Both the position numbers and the translations under genes were made by a program. From contig CM051458.1 of assembly GCA_028274465.1 (NCBI GenBank), positions 14,771,566-14,835,565 on the forward strand: DNA of 64,000 bases, in the 5' to 3' direction. The notes under the pieces were generated by a model. It worked only from the letters and a program-made list of their open reading frames with translations, was not told the origin of the DNA and did no database searches. Position 1 is the first letter of the stretch. Each line of letters opens with the position of its first letter. Positions 11,191-22,153 of the stretch are shown here, in pieces. The stretch comes from Plantago ovata (Eukaryota > Streptophyta > Magnoliopsida > Lamiales > Plantaginaceae).

Positions 11191-12618
11191 AGTACATGCC
11201 TCTGAAGAACTTTTTCGGGAAACCCCAATCTAAAAGAGACAAGGCATCGACGTCTGACATGTCCTCGGTCCTTATCTTTTTAACGAAGATAAACCGGCTC
11301 CACCATTTGCAACCGGCCGATGAGGGAGCATCCAAGATAAAGGCATATCCAGCCCGAGCTTTGAAAAAATAAAAGTCATCGTTTCCCGGACTCATTGCAA
11401 CTCGGAAGATTTGGTTGAAGTTTCGGAAATTCAACTCTATGCCTCGGATATGGCAAAAAAACTCCGAAGCACATGAGGGTGCCAAGTGCACTCGGAATCA
11501 ACTGATACGGGCTAAACCCGAGACTATTAAAGATGTCGTTGAATCCCTCGTGATACGGCACTCGCCACCCACGTTCAAGCACCATCAAATGGACCGACAT
11601 GCACCCGATGGGGGGATTGTAGAAAGCATACTTGGGATCGGGAGCGATGATTTCTAGGGAATCCGGGATAGAGTACTCGTATCTAATTCGACCCAATTCC
11701 GACTCATGAACGGTCGAAGCATAGGTAGGAGTCGTCCCAAGTTCATTCAACTCACCAGTTGGGTCAGGGTGAGTTACCGCGGAAACAGGCCGAGGAAACT
11801 TATTCCGCCGCGCTTCTGTGCCTTTCAACTCCCCACGTTTAGTCCTTTTGATAACTCGGCCCTTAGCATCGAGCTCAACGCCAACAGGCGGGAAGCCCGC
11901 AGTCGGACCTTCTTCATCATCATCCTCTTCATCATCATCATCTTCCTCACTCTCTGGATTGCCGGGAATCAGATCCGGCTCGATGAGCTCTCGGGGAACA
12001 ACTCCGGCTCTCCCAGAAGAACTGGCTTTGTTTGACGGCCCTACACCCGACGAACTCGGAGCCCACTTGGAACGCCTCACCAAGGCATCGTCGTCGTCTG
12101 AACTCTCCAGAACAATTTGGGACGTAAATCCCTTCGGGAGAACACTCCGCACAGGTTGCACGGAATGAACTCTAGTCGGGTCACTTAAACCCGGTATCTC
12201 CAAGGCTTTCGGGGGACTATCTGATTCACTTGAGAGTTCAGTGATCTCAGGAGAGCGCGGCATAGGGACCCGCTCAGATGTCCGGTAGGCATGCCCTACA
12301 ACTCGCGCTGCCCCCATCATGATCTCGTGAGGAATCCGTGTCGGGGGGGGGGGGGCAGGAACAGGGGAAGGAGACCGAACCGGAAGTTCTCGTCTCGTAT
12401 TGATAATTTGTCGACGGTCTGGGCGAATTGTACCCAGATTTTCTTCCTCGGACGCATCAGAAAGGTGCCCATCCGAGGTGGAAGGGTTTCGCAGCGCGGC
12501 AGAAGAAGAAGGCGCGGCAGGGCCCTCATCAAGGAAGGAAAGGTCGAGCATGTCAATGTCCGACATGTCGACATTTCCCGACATAGCGGACTCGCTTACG
12601 TTTCTTCTCTCGGACATC
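11191..12618 (-). pseudogene. Antisense gene copy 1, truncated at its 3' side
   Basis: ATG at 12617 (minus), two bases after a CTTAG acceptor, begins MSERRNVSES. A 413-codon frame runs through an acidic, Ser/Pro-rich N-terminus (poly-E/D stretch near codons 225-240) and into the conserved domain with FYNPPIGCMSVHLM and GWRVPYHEGF. The frame is lost at 11449-11457, where an A run has seven bases against six in the other copy. The gene is cut off at the deletion join at 11190. In this copy the G run near 12343-12355 has 13 bases and keeps the frame. It is the relative of plant 'putative gypsy-type transposon' proteins found antisense in Tat elements. No function is established. Confidence 0.75.
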
Positions 12619-12801
12619 CTAAGAGGGGAGGAAGAAATACAAGTAAAAATCAGACAATTGATGGTTTCGTCCGAGAGTTTAGTTTAGTATTTTTTAAGTC
12701 TATAAAGTGTTATAAAAGCACGTTGTGAGGAAGGGGAAAGAAGAAAAAGGGGGGAAGATAAAAAGAAAGATACACAAAGTAAAATTCGAGTACGAGCTTA
12801 C
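12619..12801 (-). other. Leader intron of antisense gene copy 1
   Basis: On the minus strand the donor ACCAA|GTAAGC is at 12801 and the acceptor CTTAG|GATG at 12619, directly before the start codon. The same boundaries occur in copy 2 and, with a different intron sequence and length, in the nested element. Confidence 0.6.
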
Positions 12802-12937
12802 TTGGTAACAGCTGAGAGTTGGAATCTGGATGCAGAACTCGGAAACGTGTCGGACTCGTGTATCGGATCGAGAGCAGATTTCTAGTGAGAGAAATTTTGC
12901 AGTTTGTGAAAAGTATAGAAATGAGTTTTTCAACCCC

Positions 12938-12945
12938 TATTTATA
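12938..12945 (-). promoter_or_regulatory. Antisense TATA box, copy 1
   Basis: TATAAATA on the minus strand within CTTCTATAAATAGGGG, about 140 bp upstream of the leader-intron donor and 320 bp upstream of the antisense ATG. This is a sensible distance for a plant promoter with a short spliced leader. Confidence 0.6.
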
Positions 12946-13411
12946 GAAGGGCAACCCCGGAATTCGAACCGTCGCTGACGTCAGCAATCATCTTGATCGT
13001 TGAATGAATCGGAATCAACGGTTCAGATCAAAAGTTCTGATGAAAAGACAGTTTGACCCAAACTTCACGGAAATCGAGAAAAACGTCGCTATTTGTATGT
13101 CGCTAATAATCTGATTACTACTTGGATGGAGAAAGACCTAAGTCGGACGAGAGAAGTAATACTAAGATCCGGATCTTGACATTTCAAATTCAAAATATCT
13201 CCTTTTTATATTCCGAGTGTCTTTTCACTCGGACTATAAAAGGGGAGGGGGGAATGGAATGAAAAGAGGAGGATTGGAGTACTAATAAACTCGGATGAAA
13301 ACTTAGAAAATTTTCGACCACGAATAAATGTACGACTCGCAGAGGACTCGGACTATACTGATAGTTACGCAACTATCTTGTCCCAAGATACATGGAAACT
13401 AGGGGGACATA

Positions 13412-14255
13412 TGTTAATGTTGGATTATGTCCGGTTCGCGGTACGAACTAAGAGACGACTTACCTCGACGTCTAGGGCACACATGTCCGACATATAAGCC
13501 CTAGTCCGACAAAGAGATTACTCCCAGAATGGTACTACTCGGAACTGTGGTCCGACATGCTCGCGAGAAAGTAGGTCCGATACTCGCAAGAAGTAGGTCT
13601 CCAAGGAACATGGGCGAAAGTTCAGGGTCCGATACCTCAAGCGTGATATGTCCGTCACATGGCTTGGTATCGGACACTTTACGCGAGACATTATCGAGTC
13701 GGCCATCTTGAAAGTGCTACATAGCTCAGCTGTAGTACGTATGACCACGAGATCTCGGACGGTATATCGGGTATGATTTCGGACCCCGGTCCCTGTATCG
13801 GACACCTTGTCGGACGCTAGAACAGGACAAAATCATGGAACGTTCCTAAGAACGTGAAATTACCTACTTGACCCTGGAGAAACCCTAATTTGGTACGTGG
13901 GCCAGGCCCATTAAGCCAGCTAATGGGCTTTGAGCCTTGAGATTCAATCACAGCCGCACACTTGGCGCAATCCCAGGAGTCCTATCACTATTTGGGAAAC
14001 ACTATAAATAGTGGACATTATTCAGCTCAAAAGGTAATCATTATCTACCCTACTTTATACTATACACACTAGAGTGGCTTTCAACCCTCTAACCGTAAAG
14101 TCGATTACCCGGTTTGGTCACTAGACAAACCGGAAAACCGTTACTAACCTCCCCCTCAAGTTTATTTCAGGACTTCACTTGTAATGGAAGGAGGCTAAAA
14201 TCAAGAGGAACGCTTTAGAACGTATTAGAAGGACTTAATAATGTACCCATCAACA
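13412..14255 (+). repeat. LTR 2 of the Gypsy complex
   Basis: 844 bp, TG...CA, with a TATAAATA box at 14003-14010. It serves as 3' LTR of the deleted unit (preceded by the polypurine tract around AACTAGGGGGACATA, 13397-13411) and as 5' LTR of the full unit (followed by the same primer site). It has no target duplication of its own. Confidence 0.9.
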
Positions 14256-14320
14256 TTTGGCGCCGTCTGTGGGAATCTGAACGAAAGGTTACCCTGTCCT
14301 ACTAGCAAGAGTCCTACGAA

Positions 14321-15721
14321 ATGGTTAATAGGAAGAGTACTAGAATTGCTCAAGCGGCAAGGAACCCTCAATCCACCCGTCCTCGGGGCCGTCCCCCATT
14401 AGGAGGAAGGGGAGGAGGAAGGGGAACGGTAGATGCAAGGACACATAGAAATGATAATGTTGATATGGAGATGCAAGATGGAGCAAGTGCAAGCGTAACC
14501 GAGAGGAATGAGGGTTCAGGTAATCACAACCCGAATGCAATCCCCGCTGGGAGTGGATTTGGAGCCCTACGAGTTCATTCTCAACCAGCTCCCGTAGTAT
14601 TGCCACCACAACCACCACAACCCATTACCCCTCTTCAGCCACTACAACCCGTTGTTCCTCAAGATCCTGCTGCGCTACAATTCACCTTGCCCAATGGACA
14701 AGTCGGGAGACCGAGGGACTACGGTATGGGAGAAGAACAATTTGGGTTGCTCCTCTTAACAATCCAAGGATGTTTTGCACCAAATGATGTCGCGAGGATA
14801 CAACAACAAGTAGTCCAGCAGCAAGCACAAGTAAGAGCAAGTCAGGTGGTGCAACCTAGAGAGGATGGGGCACAATCCCGGGCTAATTCAAGACCGGTAC
14901 AAGATCGAATTGGACCCTCTCGAGTTCAATCGCGAATAGGACCACAAGGTGCCCCAGATGATTTGAGAGAGATAATAGACCGGAGGGTCAGAGCATCCCA
15001 AGCGCAAGGACATGAAAATATCCCTCAAACGCAAGTGGTTCAAACTCAAGTGGTAGCACAAACTCAGATGTTACCACAAACTCAGATGGTAACTCAGAAT
15101 CAAATCCCCCTGAACCAAATGGTTACACAAACCTTGCCTGAAACCCGAATGGAGAACCAAGTTGGAGGTCCAGTGGTACTCCCTACTCTGGTGGGGAGCG
15201 ATCCGCCTCTGACAGCGGGACTCACTTTGGGAGAACTGAGGGCTCAAGAAGCTGAACTTAAGGCACGAATAGAGGCTTTGAGAGCATCGGTGAAAGAAAA
15301 AGAGCAAGAGATAGACCAAGAGCCTAGTGCCTTATGTGAAGAGATCAGGAACCATCGAGTTAACACTGAAAGAGGATTCCCCACTCTTGATACCTATGAT
15401 GGAACTACATGCCCAACCAATTACTTGATTAAGTTTGGAACCAAAATGGATGCATACGGGCATGATTCTAGGACCAAAGCATTAATCTTTCCCCCTACTC
15501 TCTCGGGAGATGCAATGGTATGGTGGACAGGTTTGGAGAATGGTTCTATCAAGAGCTATAAACAACTCACCCAGGAGTTCACCAAAAGGTTTGAGAAGGC
15601 AATCAGAAGAAGGAGAGGGGTGAAGTACTTAGCAGAGGTAGTACAGAAGTCGAAAGAGGACTTGAGAACCTTTTGGATAGATTCCACGAGGCTTGTTGTC
15701 AGGTGGAAGAACACACCATAA
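14321..15721 (+). CDS. gag: Gag polyprotein N-terminal and capsid part (Gypsy), frameshifted
   Basis: The 466-codon frame starts with ATG 66 bases after LTR 2. Order: a basic GR-rich start (RGRPPLGGRGGGRG), a long Pro/Gln-rich section, a predicted coiled coil (LRAQEAELKARIEALRA), then the Retrotrans_gag capsid domain with TYDGTTCPTNYL and AMVWWTGL. Near 15671 a T run appears one base short, so the capsid C-terminus continues in the next frame and this frame soon stops. The protein would form the particle that packages the element RNA. The frameshift makes this copy defective unless it is bypassed. Confidence 0.85.
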   Translation: MVNRKSTRIAQAARNPQSTRPRGRPPLGGRGGGRGTVDARTHRNDNVDMEMQDGASASVTERNEGSGNHNPNAIPAGSGFGALRVHSQPAPVVLPPQPPQPITPLQPLQPVVPQDPAALQFTLPNGQVGRPRDYGMGEEQFGLLLLTIQGCFAPNDVARIQQQVVQQQAQVRASQVVQPREDGAQSRANSRPVQDRIGPSRVQSRIGPQGAPDDLREIIDRRVRASQAQGHENIPQTQVVQTQVVAQTQMLPQTQMVTQNQIPLNQMVTQTLPETRMENQVGGPVVLPTLVGSDPPLTAGLTLGELRAQEAELKARIEALRASVKEKEQEIDQEPSALCEEIRNHRVNTERGFPTLDTYDGTTCPTNYLIKFGTKMDAYGHDSRTKALIFPPTLSGDAMVWWTGLENGSIKSYKQLTQEFTKRFEKAIRRRRGVKYLAEVVQKSKEDLRTFWIDSTRLVVRWKNTP

Positions 15722-16890
15722 AAGAGAGAAAGGAATACCTCTATGGAAATACTTCCAATGAGGAATTCAGAAAACAACTTTCCTATTCTCGGACAGAAAA
15801 TTACAAAGAGCTCGAACAATTTTGCCAAGACTTTTTGAGAGCGGAAGAATTCCAAAAAACGGTTCAGGTGAGAGCAACTCCTAGGGAAAAAGAAAAGGAT
15901 CACCAGAAGGGGGAAAGAGACAATCAAAAACAAGCTCAGAATCACAACCAGTCAAAGGGAAAGAAACCCGAGCAGAGACACAATTTGCTCAAAGGGAGTA
16001 TCCAGAGAAATGAGTTCAGAGATCAGAAATCCCCTCCAAGAGGAGGACCACCTAAGAGGTACGACACATATACTGATCTTAATAGGCCAAGATCCGACAT
16101 CTTGCATACTATTATGACCAGGAATATTGATGTTGAATGGCCTCCTCCCATCCAAGAGACAAGGAGAAATAAGAACTCTGACAAGTTTTGCAAGTTCCAC
16201 AAAGGGAAAGGTCACACCACGGAAGAGTGCTTCACTCTCAAGACCGAAATAGAGACCTTAGTCCGTAGAGGACAACTTGCAAACTATGTGGCAAAAAATG
16301 AACCCTCTAGACATGAGAGAACAAAAGCGAAAAGAGGAGAGGCCTCCCTACCCCCTCCACCTCCCACCCAAAGAGGATGGAAAGAACAAGAAGATCACGA
16401 CCAGGACTTTGAGAACTTGCCAGTGAATGGTAGAATTTTCGCCCTCACCATAGCAGGAGGACCAGCTGGAGGGGACTCAAGGAGTGCGAGGGACAAAACC
16501 GCCAGGGACCTCCAAGAGTACAACTCTAAGTATGGAGAAATCGCTTCTCCGGGATCAAACATCATATCCTTTGATGACAGTGAACTGCCACCGAGGAGTG
16601 CCGGAATGGGGGGGATCCATGACCCATGTGTCCCTTTGGTTGTCGCGTTAGACATTGCGAAGTTCACCATTGGACGAGTTCTAGTAGATACAGGAAGTTC
16701 CGCCAACTTGATATTCACTGGAACTTTGAGGAGGATGGGGATAGACCCCCGGAAGGAAGGAATTAGAGAAATTGCAAGTGCGCTCGTAGGATTTGGAGGA
16801 CAACCAATCATTCCGATGGGAAGCATAACCTTGCAAGTGTCGATGGGAAAGAACCCCCAGAGGATCACCAAGGATGTTCCTTTGTGGTAG
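15673..16890 (+). CDS. Gag C-terminus, zinc knuckle and aspartic protease, frameshifted both sides
   Basis: This frame takes over at the gag frameshift. It completes the capsid domain (EACCQVEEHTIKER onward), passes a basic Lys/Arg/Gln-rich linker, then shows the knuckle CKFH...GHTTEEC (about 16190-16230), the CxxH variant common in plant Gypsy. The retropepsin active site reads VLVDTGSSANL near 16680, with a GFGG flap-like segment later. The frame is lost near 16870, apparently by one missing base. The protease C-terminus (FVVLGRPAL) lies in the third frame and runs to a TAG at 17013-17015. Confidence 0.83.
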   Translation: MDRFHEACCQVEEHTIKERKEYLYGNTSNEEFRKQLSYSRTENYKELEQFCQDFLRAEEFQKTVQVRATPREKEKDHQKGERDNQKQAQNHNQSKGKKPEQRHNLLKGSIQRNEFRDQKSPPRGGPPKRYDTYTDLNRPRSDILHTIMTRNIDVEWPPPIQETRRNKNSDKFCKFHKGKGHTTEECFTLKTEIETLVRRGQLANYVAKNEPSRHERTKAKRGEASLPPPPPTQRGWKEQEDHDQDFENLPVNGRIFALTIAGGPAGGDSRSARDKTARDLQEYNSKYGEIASPGSNIISFDDSELPPRSAGMGGIHDPCVPLVVALDIAKFTIGRVLVDTGSSANLIFTGTLRRMGIDPRKEGIREIASALVGFGGQPIIPMGSITLQVSMGKNPQRITKDVPLW

Positions 16891-17015
16891 TTGACATACC
16901 TTTCGATTATTTCGTGGTGTTAGGGAGACCAGCTTTGTCTCAGTTCAAAGCGGTAGTGTCAACTGTTCATAATAGAATGAAGTTTCCTACAAAAGAGGAG
17001 TCGGTCAAGAGGTAG

Positions 17016-18833
17016 GAAATATTCAAGAAGCTTGGGCATGCTATAGTCTCTCAGCCAAGGCTGCCTCAAGTCCCCATACCAGGAGAGAAGATGCAAATGA
17101 GATTGGCCGACCTATGGATACCTTCTTTTCAGTCCGTCACTCGAAAAGAAAATCCAAAAGCCAAGCCCCATTCAGAGGAGGAGAAGAGCCTTACAAAGAA
17201 AAGCAAAGGAACAATTAGTAGGGGAAGTCAAAGAACTGGAGGACTACAAAGTCATGCCACCAATCCCTACTACTTCCAAAAAGAAGAAATTTTCGAAGAA
17301 AATAAGATAGAAGCGAAAGAAACTCTGAAAGAGATTCAGGTGGTAGAAGGGAGCACCGAAAAAGTCACCAAGATTGGAACTGAAATGACTTTGGAGGTGG
17401 AGATGAAACTCATTGAGTGCCTCAAGAGGAACAATGATATCTTTGCATGGAGTACTGAAGATCTCAAAGGGATTGATCCAAGGGTCGCTGTTCACCGTCT
17501 GAACGTTGATCCATCAATTACTCATATTCGGGAGAAACGAAGAGATTTCAGTGTGGAGGACAATGCCATCATCGAAGCAGAAGTACAAAGGTTGCTTAAG
17601 GCTGGACATATTAGGGAAGTAAGATACTCTGATTGGGTCTGCAATGTAGTGTTAGTGGAGAAGGGACCAGGCAAATGGAGGATGTGCAACAATTTCACAA
17701 AACTCAACAAGTATTGCCCGAAGGACCCCTATCCGCTCCCCCGAATAGACCAGCTAGTTGATTCCACTGCTGGATGTGCCCTCTTAAGTTTTATGGACGC
17801 GTATCAAGGCTTCTATCAGGTCAAGATGGCCAAAGAGGATGTGCCCAAGACCGCCTTCTTCGCTAATGGCAATGTATACTGCTTCAACGTGATGCCATTC
17901 GGTCTAAAAAATGCGGGAGCAACCTACCAGAGATTGGTAAACAAGATGTTCAAGGAAGAGCTAGGAAGGACGATGGAGGTTTATGTGGATGACATGTTGG
18001 TAAAAAGAAAGACGGAGGATCAACACATAGCTCACCTGGACAGATGTTTCTCCATCTTAAGGAAATATGGCATGAAGTTAAATCCAGCTAAATGCACATT
18101 TGGAGTCAAAGGAGGAAAGTTTTTGGGTTACATGGTAACTGAAAGGGGGATTGAAGCAAACCCGGAAAAAATCAAAGCCATACTTGACCTCCCGCAGCCA
18201 AAGACGCTCAACGAGGTGCAACAATTGGTAGGAAAGTCAATTTCCTTAAGCCGGTTCATCTCAAGATCGGCCGAGAAAAACTTGCCCTTCTTCAAAGTCC
18301 TGAGGAAGAGTAATCAGTTTGAATGGACAAAGGAATGTGAAGAGGCTTTCGAGAAACTGAAACAGTACTTGTTGTCGCCACCTTTGTTATCCAAGCCGGT
18401 CGACGGGGAACCATTGTATCTCTACCTTGCAACAATACCAGAGGCAATAAGTTCCGTCTTGGTACGGATCCAAGGGAATGATCACATGCCAATCTATTAT
18501 TTGAGTAAGGCACTTACAGGGGCAGAGACGAGATATATGGACATTGAGAGATTGGCCTTTGCCTTGGTATACACAGCGAGGAGACTTAAACCATATTTCG
18601 GGTCTCACAAGGTGGTAGTACTCACTAGCCAACCTCTCAAACAAGTGTTGGGGAGACCGGAGTTGTCAGGAAGGCTAGCTAGATGGGCAATCGAGCTCAG
18701 TGAATATGAGATTGATTATCAGGCTCCGTCAGCCAAAAAAGCCCAGGTCATAGCCGACTTCCTAGTAGAGTACTCAAGGAAGGAGTCAGTGGAAGAAGAA
18801 CCAGAAAGTCATCAAGGGCAAACACGCTGGTAA
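17016..18833 (+). CDS. pol: Pol: reverse transcriptase and Gypsy RNase H
   Basis: Open from after the TAG at 17013, with the first ATG at 17091. RT motifs appear in order: the KAGHIREVRYSDWVCNVVLV region, KWRMCNNFTKLN (usual plant Gypsy CVD is CNN here, an unusual loss of the first catalytic-region Asp), FMDAYQGFYQ, FGLKNAGATYQR and the catalytic YVDD (about 17980-17992). The connection region (GIEANPEKI) and the Ty3/Gypsy RNase H follow, ending near the tail IADFLVEY. The frame stops at 18831-18833 and pol resumes in another frame. The product would copy element RNA into cDNA. At least three frame interruptions make this copy non-autonomous. Confidence 0.88.
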   Translation, partial: EIFKKLGHAIVSQPRLPQVPIPGEKMQMRLADLWIPSFQSVTRKENPKAKPHSEEEKSLTKKSKGTISRGSQRTGGLQSHATNPYYFQKEEIFEENKIEAKETLKEIQVVEGSTEKVTKIGTEMTLEVEMKLIECLKRNNDIFAWSTEDLKGIDPRVAVHRLNVDPSITHIREKRRDFSVEDNAIIEAEVQRLLKAGHIREVRYSDWVCNVVLVEKGPGKWRMCNNFTKLNKYCPKDPYPLPRIDQLVDSTAGCALLSFMDAYQGFYQVKMAKEDVPKTAFFANGNVYCFNVMPFGLKNAGATYQRLVNKMFKEELGRTMEVYVDDMLVKRKTEDQHIAHLDRCFSILRKYGMKLNPAKCTFGVKGGKFLGYMVTERGIEANPEKIKAILDLPQPKTLNEVQQLVGKSISLSRFISRSAEKNLPFFKVLRKSNQFEWTKECEEAFEKLKQYLLSPPLLSKPVDGEPLYLYLATIPEAISSVLVRIQGNDHMPIYYLSKALTGAETRYMDIERLAFALVYTARRLKPYFGSHKVVVLTSQPLKQVLGRPELSGRLARWAIELSEYEIDYQAPSAKKAQVIADFLVEYSRKESVEEEPESHQGQTRW

Positions 18834-18874
18834 TAGAAGACCAAGACTCTTTAGTTAGTCAGCGTTTCAAGGAC

Positions 18875-20237
18875 TTGGAGTTTGCCCTGAAAGCCTTTCA
18901 AGAAGCAACAAGGAAAACACCAGAAGAGGATATGGAAGAAAACACCCTTCAAAGACCGGGGAAGGCGCAAAGGAGAGAAGAAAGATTCTCAAGGGAGATG
19001 ATCTTACATGCTGAGGAGGTCCTAAAGGAAAAGGAGACCGTCTCTCCTCAACCTAAGGAACCCTCTAACCAAGAAGAGGCTTGGATATTGGAAGTAGATG
19101 GATCATCATCAGGAACAAATGGAGGGATAGGGATTTACATCCGAAGTCCCGGAGGAGCTGAACTTGAGTATGCTGTTACTTTGGGGTTTAGCGTCTCTAA
19201 CAACGAAGCTGAGTACGAAGCTATCCTTATAGGACTACGAATGGCGAAGGCCCTGCAAGTGAAAAAGATCAAAGTTTTCACCGACTCTCAGCTAGCAGAA
19301 AAGCAGATTTCTGGAAAATGGAGTACGAAGAAAGATGTGCTATCCATTTACAAGTCTAAGGTCCAAGAGGAAATGACAATGTTTGAGAAATGTGAGATTG
19401 AGAAATTCTCAAGAGACCTCAATGGAAGAGCAGATGCTTTGTCGAAATATGCTTCCGCTTCGGGGGGAATAGACACAAGGAACGTTATCTTGATGAGAGT
19501 CGAGGCTTCATCCGTCATGAACCAAGGACTCAAAACTCTTCCAATCTTTGCTATCTCAACAACTCCGGGAACCAGTTGGATGCACCCATTGACAGAATAT
19601 CTCCTGAAAGGGAACCTTCCACAAGATCGGAGTGAAGCAAAGAGGCTAAAAGCCAGATCATTGAAATACTTTGTCCAAGGAGATTATCTGTATAAGTGGT
19701 CCTTCAAAGGGGCACACTTGAGATGTGCAAATGAGGAAGAAGCAAAAGCAATCTTGGATGAAGTGCACAAGGGAAGTTGCGGAAACCATTCAGGAGGAAG
19801 GGCATTGGGCCAGAAAATTTATCGCCAAGGATACTACTGGCCGAGCTTGAGAGGGGATGCGACGTCCTACGCAAAGAAATGCGAAGATTGTCAATACTTC
19901 GCCAGAACCTCTCACGCCCCGGCAAGACCACTCATCCCAGCCACGATCACTTGCCCTTTCGATCAGTGGGGAATTGATATAGTAGGACCTTTTCCGAAAG
20001 GATCAGGCCAGAAGAAATTCATAATAGTGGTTGTGGAATATTTTAGCAAGTGGGCAGAGGCTGAAGCGGTGGCAACAATCTCTGAGAACAAAGTCATGGA
20101 TTTTGTATGGAAAAATATTGTTTGTCGCTTTGGATTGCCAAGGATCTTAGTCTCTGATAATGGCGCACAATTTTCTGGAGCCAAGTTCAAAGCATGGTGT
20201 GAGACCATGAAGATTGAGAGGAGATTCACTTCGGTAG
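18875..20237 (+). CDS. Pol: second RNase H and integrase N-terminal half, interrupted by a nested element
   Basis: The frame opens with a charged linker. It then holds a second, plant-acquired RNase H (WILEVDGSS near 19085, EAEYEAIL, FTDSQL, NGRADALSK), the feature that separates Tat/Ogre elements from other Gypsy lineages. The integrase follows: zinc-finger HKGSCGNHSGG...CEDC, then the first catalytic Asp in WGIDIVGPF and the second in SDNGAQFSG. At 20237 the nested element breaks the frame after the bases encoding FTSV. The GGTAG duplication allows the frame to be followed directly to 25502. Confidence 0.88.
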
Positions 20238-20991
20238 TGTTGAAGGGTAATTCGTGTTTCTTTCTAAGTTCGCAATGAGTCGCTATTCTAAGTCTTTCTA
20301 GTTCTTCTTGTAGTGTTCCTCTAAGATAGGAAATGAGCCTTCTTGTAGCTTCCTCGTACCTGAGATAGACTAGAGGGGGGGGGGTTAGTGTCTCTTGCCC
20401 GGTCTGTAAGGTATCAGACCGGAGAGGCGACTTTACGAGTAGGGAGTTGTGAGGCTTCCCTAGTAAGAGTAGTGAAAGTGGTGCTCGGGTGACGTAGTTA
20501 ATGCTTACTGTTGAGGAGTAAATGAGGCCCTTTTATACTTGAGACCCTTTAGCTTCCGGTCATGTAGGATCACGCCACGTGTACGGCTAGGATTGAGGCC
20601 TTCCTCGGCCCAGGCCCATTAAGGAGGTCCGTGGGCCTTGGCCCAGGAGAGCAACCATGGCTGGTCGCTCTGCGGTCCTCGTGCCTTCCTTGTGCGTGGG
20701 TGATGCGAGTAGTGTCCTGCTCAGTTTCTGTCAAGGAGCGTTACCTTGACGTAAGGCCTCCTCGAGCCCGAGAGAGATGCTCCTCGAGCCCACTGGCAGC
20801 TTTGTCCTTGAGAGGAGCTTATTTTGAGGGTTGTCCTCCCAGTGATGGTCGAACCCTATGTTGGTCGATCCACACCTTAGTGACATACTTGGGTGTGGTT
20901 GTGCCCCTTGAGGGACGGCCTATGATGTTTTGTCGCGCTCTTAGACTGCTCTAGTTCGTACATGCGGACTGGACATATTTCAACCCTAACA
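20238..20991 (-). repeat. 3' LTR of the nested element
   Basis: 754 bp bounded by TG and CA. Minus-strand TATAAAA lies at 20531-20537. A G run near 20377-20386 and several GAGGAGC-like words are present. The minus-strand polypurine tract abuts it at 20992-21009. Confidence 0.82.
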
Positions 20992-21235
20992 TATGTCCCC
21001 CTAGTTTCCAAGTATCTTTGTAGAAGATAGTTGAGGAACTATGTTGAAGTAGAGGTCGAGCAGAGCCTCGACTAGTAGTGGGCGAAAAAAGATTTCCGTA
21101 TTCGCACCTTGGTATCTTTCCCTCCTCCTATCTCTCCCTCCCCCCCCCCTTTTGATGGGGTGCGAGCAGACGTTGCTCGGACCGTATGAAAGAGGTATTT
21201 TTGCTGGGAAAAGATCGGATCCGGGTAAGTATTCC

Positions 21236-21585
21236 TTAGTGGAATGGAATGACTTCCCGCCGCTTTTTTGCTAGCAAAGTATCTCGCGGAGAGATACTTG
21301 TGTAAAAGGAATGGAATGACTTCCTGCCGCTTTTTTGCTTGCAAAGTATCTCGCGGAGAGATACTGGTGTAAAAGGAATCTCGAGGAGATATATATCCAT
21401 GTTTTTGCTAGCAAAGTATCTCGCGGAGAGATACTTGTGTAAAAGGAATGGAATGACTTCCTGCCGCTTTTTTGCTAGCAAAGAATCTCGCGGAGAGATA
21501 CTTGTGTAAAAGGAATGGAATGACTTCCTGCCGCTTTTTTGCTTGCAAAGTATCTCGCGGAGAGATACTGGTGTAAAAAGTAAGA
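21236..21585. repeat. Minisatellite of about 67-bp units in the nested element
   Basis: Five head-to-tail units share GGAATGGAATGACTTCC, a GCCGCTTTTTTGCT.GC stretch, AAAG.ATCTCGCGGAGAGATACT and TGTGTAAAA. Unit 3 has a different left half. Units 1-2 and 4-5 alternate the same variants, so a two-unit block was itself duplicated. Each unit contains the imperfect hairpin TATCTCGCGGAGAGATA. It lies between the polypurine tract and the antisense promoter, that is, in the 3' region of the element. Confidence 0.85.
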
Positions 21586-21933
21586 GGAATGTCGAGGAGG
21601 GTAGCTGCATGAGCAGCTCCTCGGTCCCCTGACACGTGGCCGTCGGGTTTCCGTGGTTCTGAGATTTTTTCGCGATGTTGATCCGAGGAGGACAGATCAT
21701 GGTCGTCGATCTGTCTCCGCTTGTCTCGAGTAGCCTGGTGCTCGCGCCGCGGATTTATTGCCGTGGTTAGGTAATTCGTTCCTGATTTGGAGCGTCTTCG
21801 AGCCAGAGCGGGAGCGTGGAGGGCAAAACGGTAATTCGCCAGGCGGCCGCAATCTGGACCGTCGATCTGGGTCACGTGGTCGGTCCGGATGGCGCGAGGA
21901 CATGCGTCGTTTCGTATCCCCGGGATACCCTTC

Positions 21934-21941
21934 TATAAATA
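21934..21941 (+). promoter_or_regulatory. Antisense TATA box of the nested element
   Basis: TATAAATA in CTTCTATAAATAGG on the plus strand. It matches in sequence and position the minus-strand TATA boxes at 12938 and 30707 in the outer complex. It is followed by a leader of about 190-220 bp and a splice donor at 22154. Confidence 0.65.
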
Positions 21942-22153
21942 GGTCAACACTCGGCCATTCCACACTTTTCGCAATCCGAACTTTCAGAGCAAATACGAGA
22001 GAGCGAGGAACATCTGAGAGATCGACGAGTGTGAGTGATCGAGCTCTATTCGTGAGCGAGGAGGATTTCCCACGTCCAAGACTTCATTTCCAGGCGAATT
22101 TTCGGCTTTTCCGGCTTCTTTCCGGTTTCAAACTTCAATCCAGTCAATACCAA

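Larger units (their letters stand above)
10875..13411 (+). mobile_element. Internally deleted Gypsy unit (first internal region)
   Basis: Positions 10875 to about 11190 match the gag leader and gag start at 14256-14571. From there to 13411 the sequence matches 28957-31182, so about 14.4 kb of gag, pol and part of the antisense gene is missing. The join falls in the 5-base word CGAGT shared by both parent sites (near 14570 and 28956). Sense gag is reduced to about 85 codons fused to antisense-gene DNA. The unit keeps the primer site, polypurine tract and antisense promoter. About ten differences from the second unit over 2.2 kb, counted by eye. Confidence 0.85.

Noticed and set aside
11818..12168. 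Plus-strand frame rich in serine (also 29585-29935)
   Set aside because: It is the reverse of the acidic Glu/Asp repeat (GAT/GAG codons) of the antisense gene and therefore a shadow frame.
21072..21875. Overlapping minus-strand frames with repeated SFYTSISPRD- and LHKYLSAR-like peptides
   Set aside because: They arise because the 67-bp minisatellite unit has no stop in several frames. No start context or homologue supports a protein.
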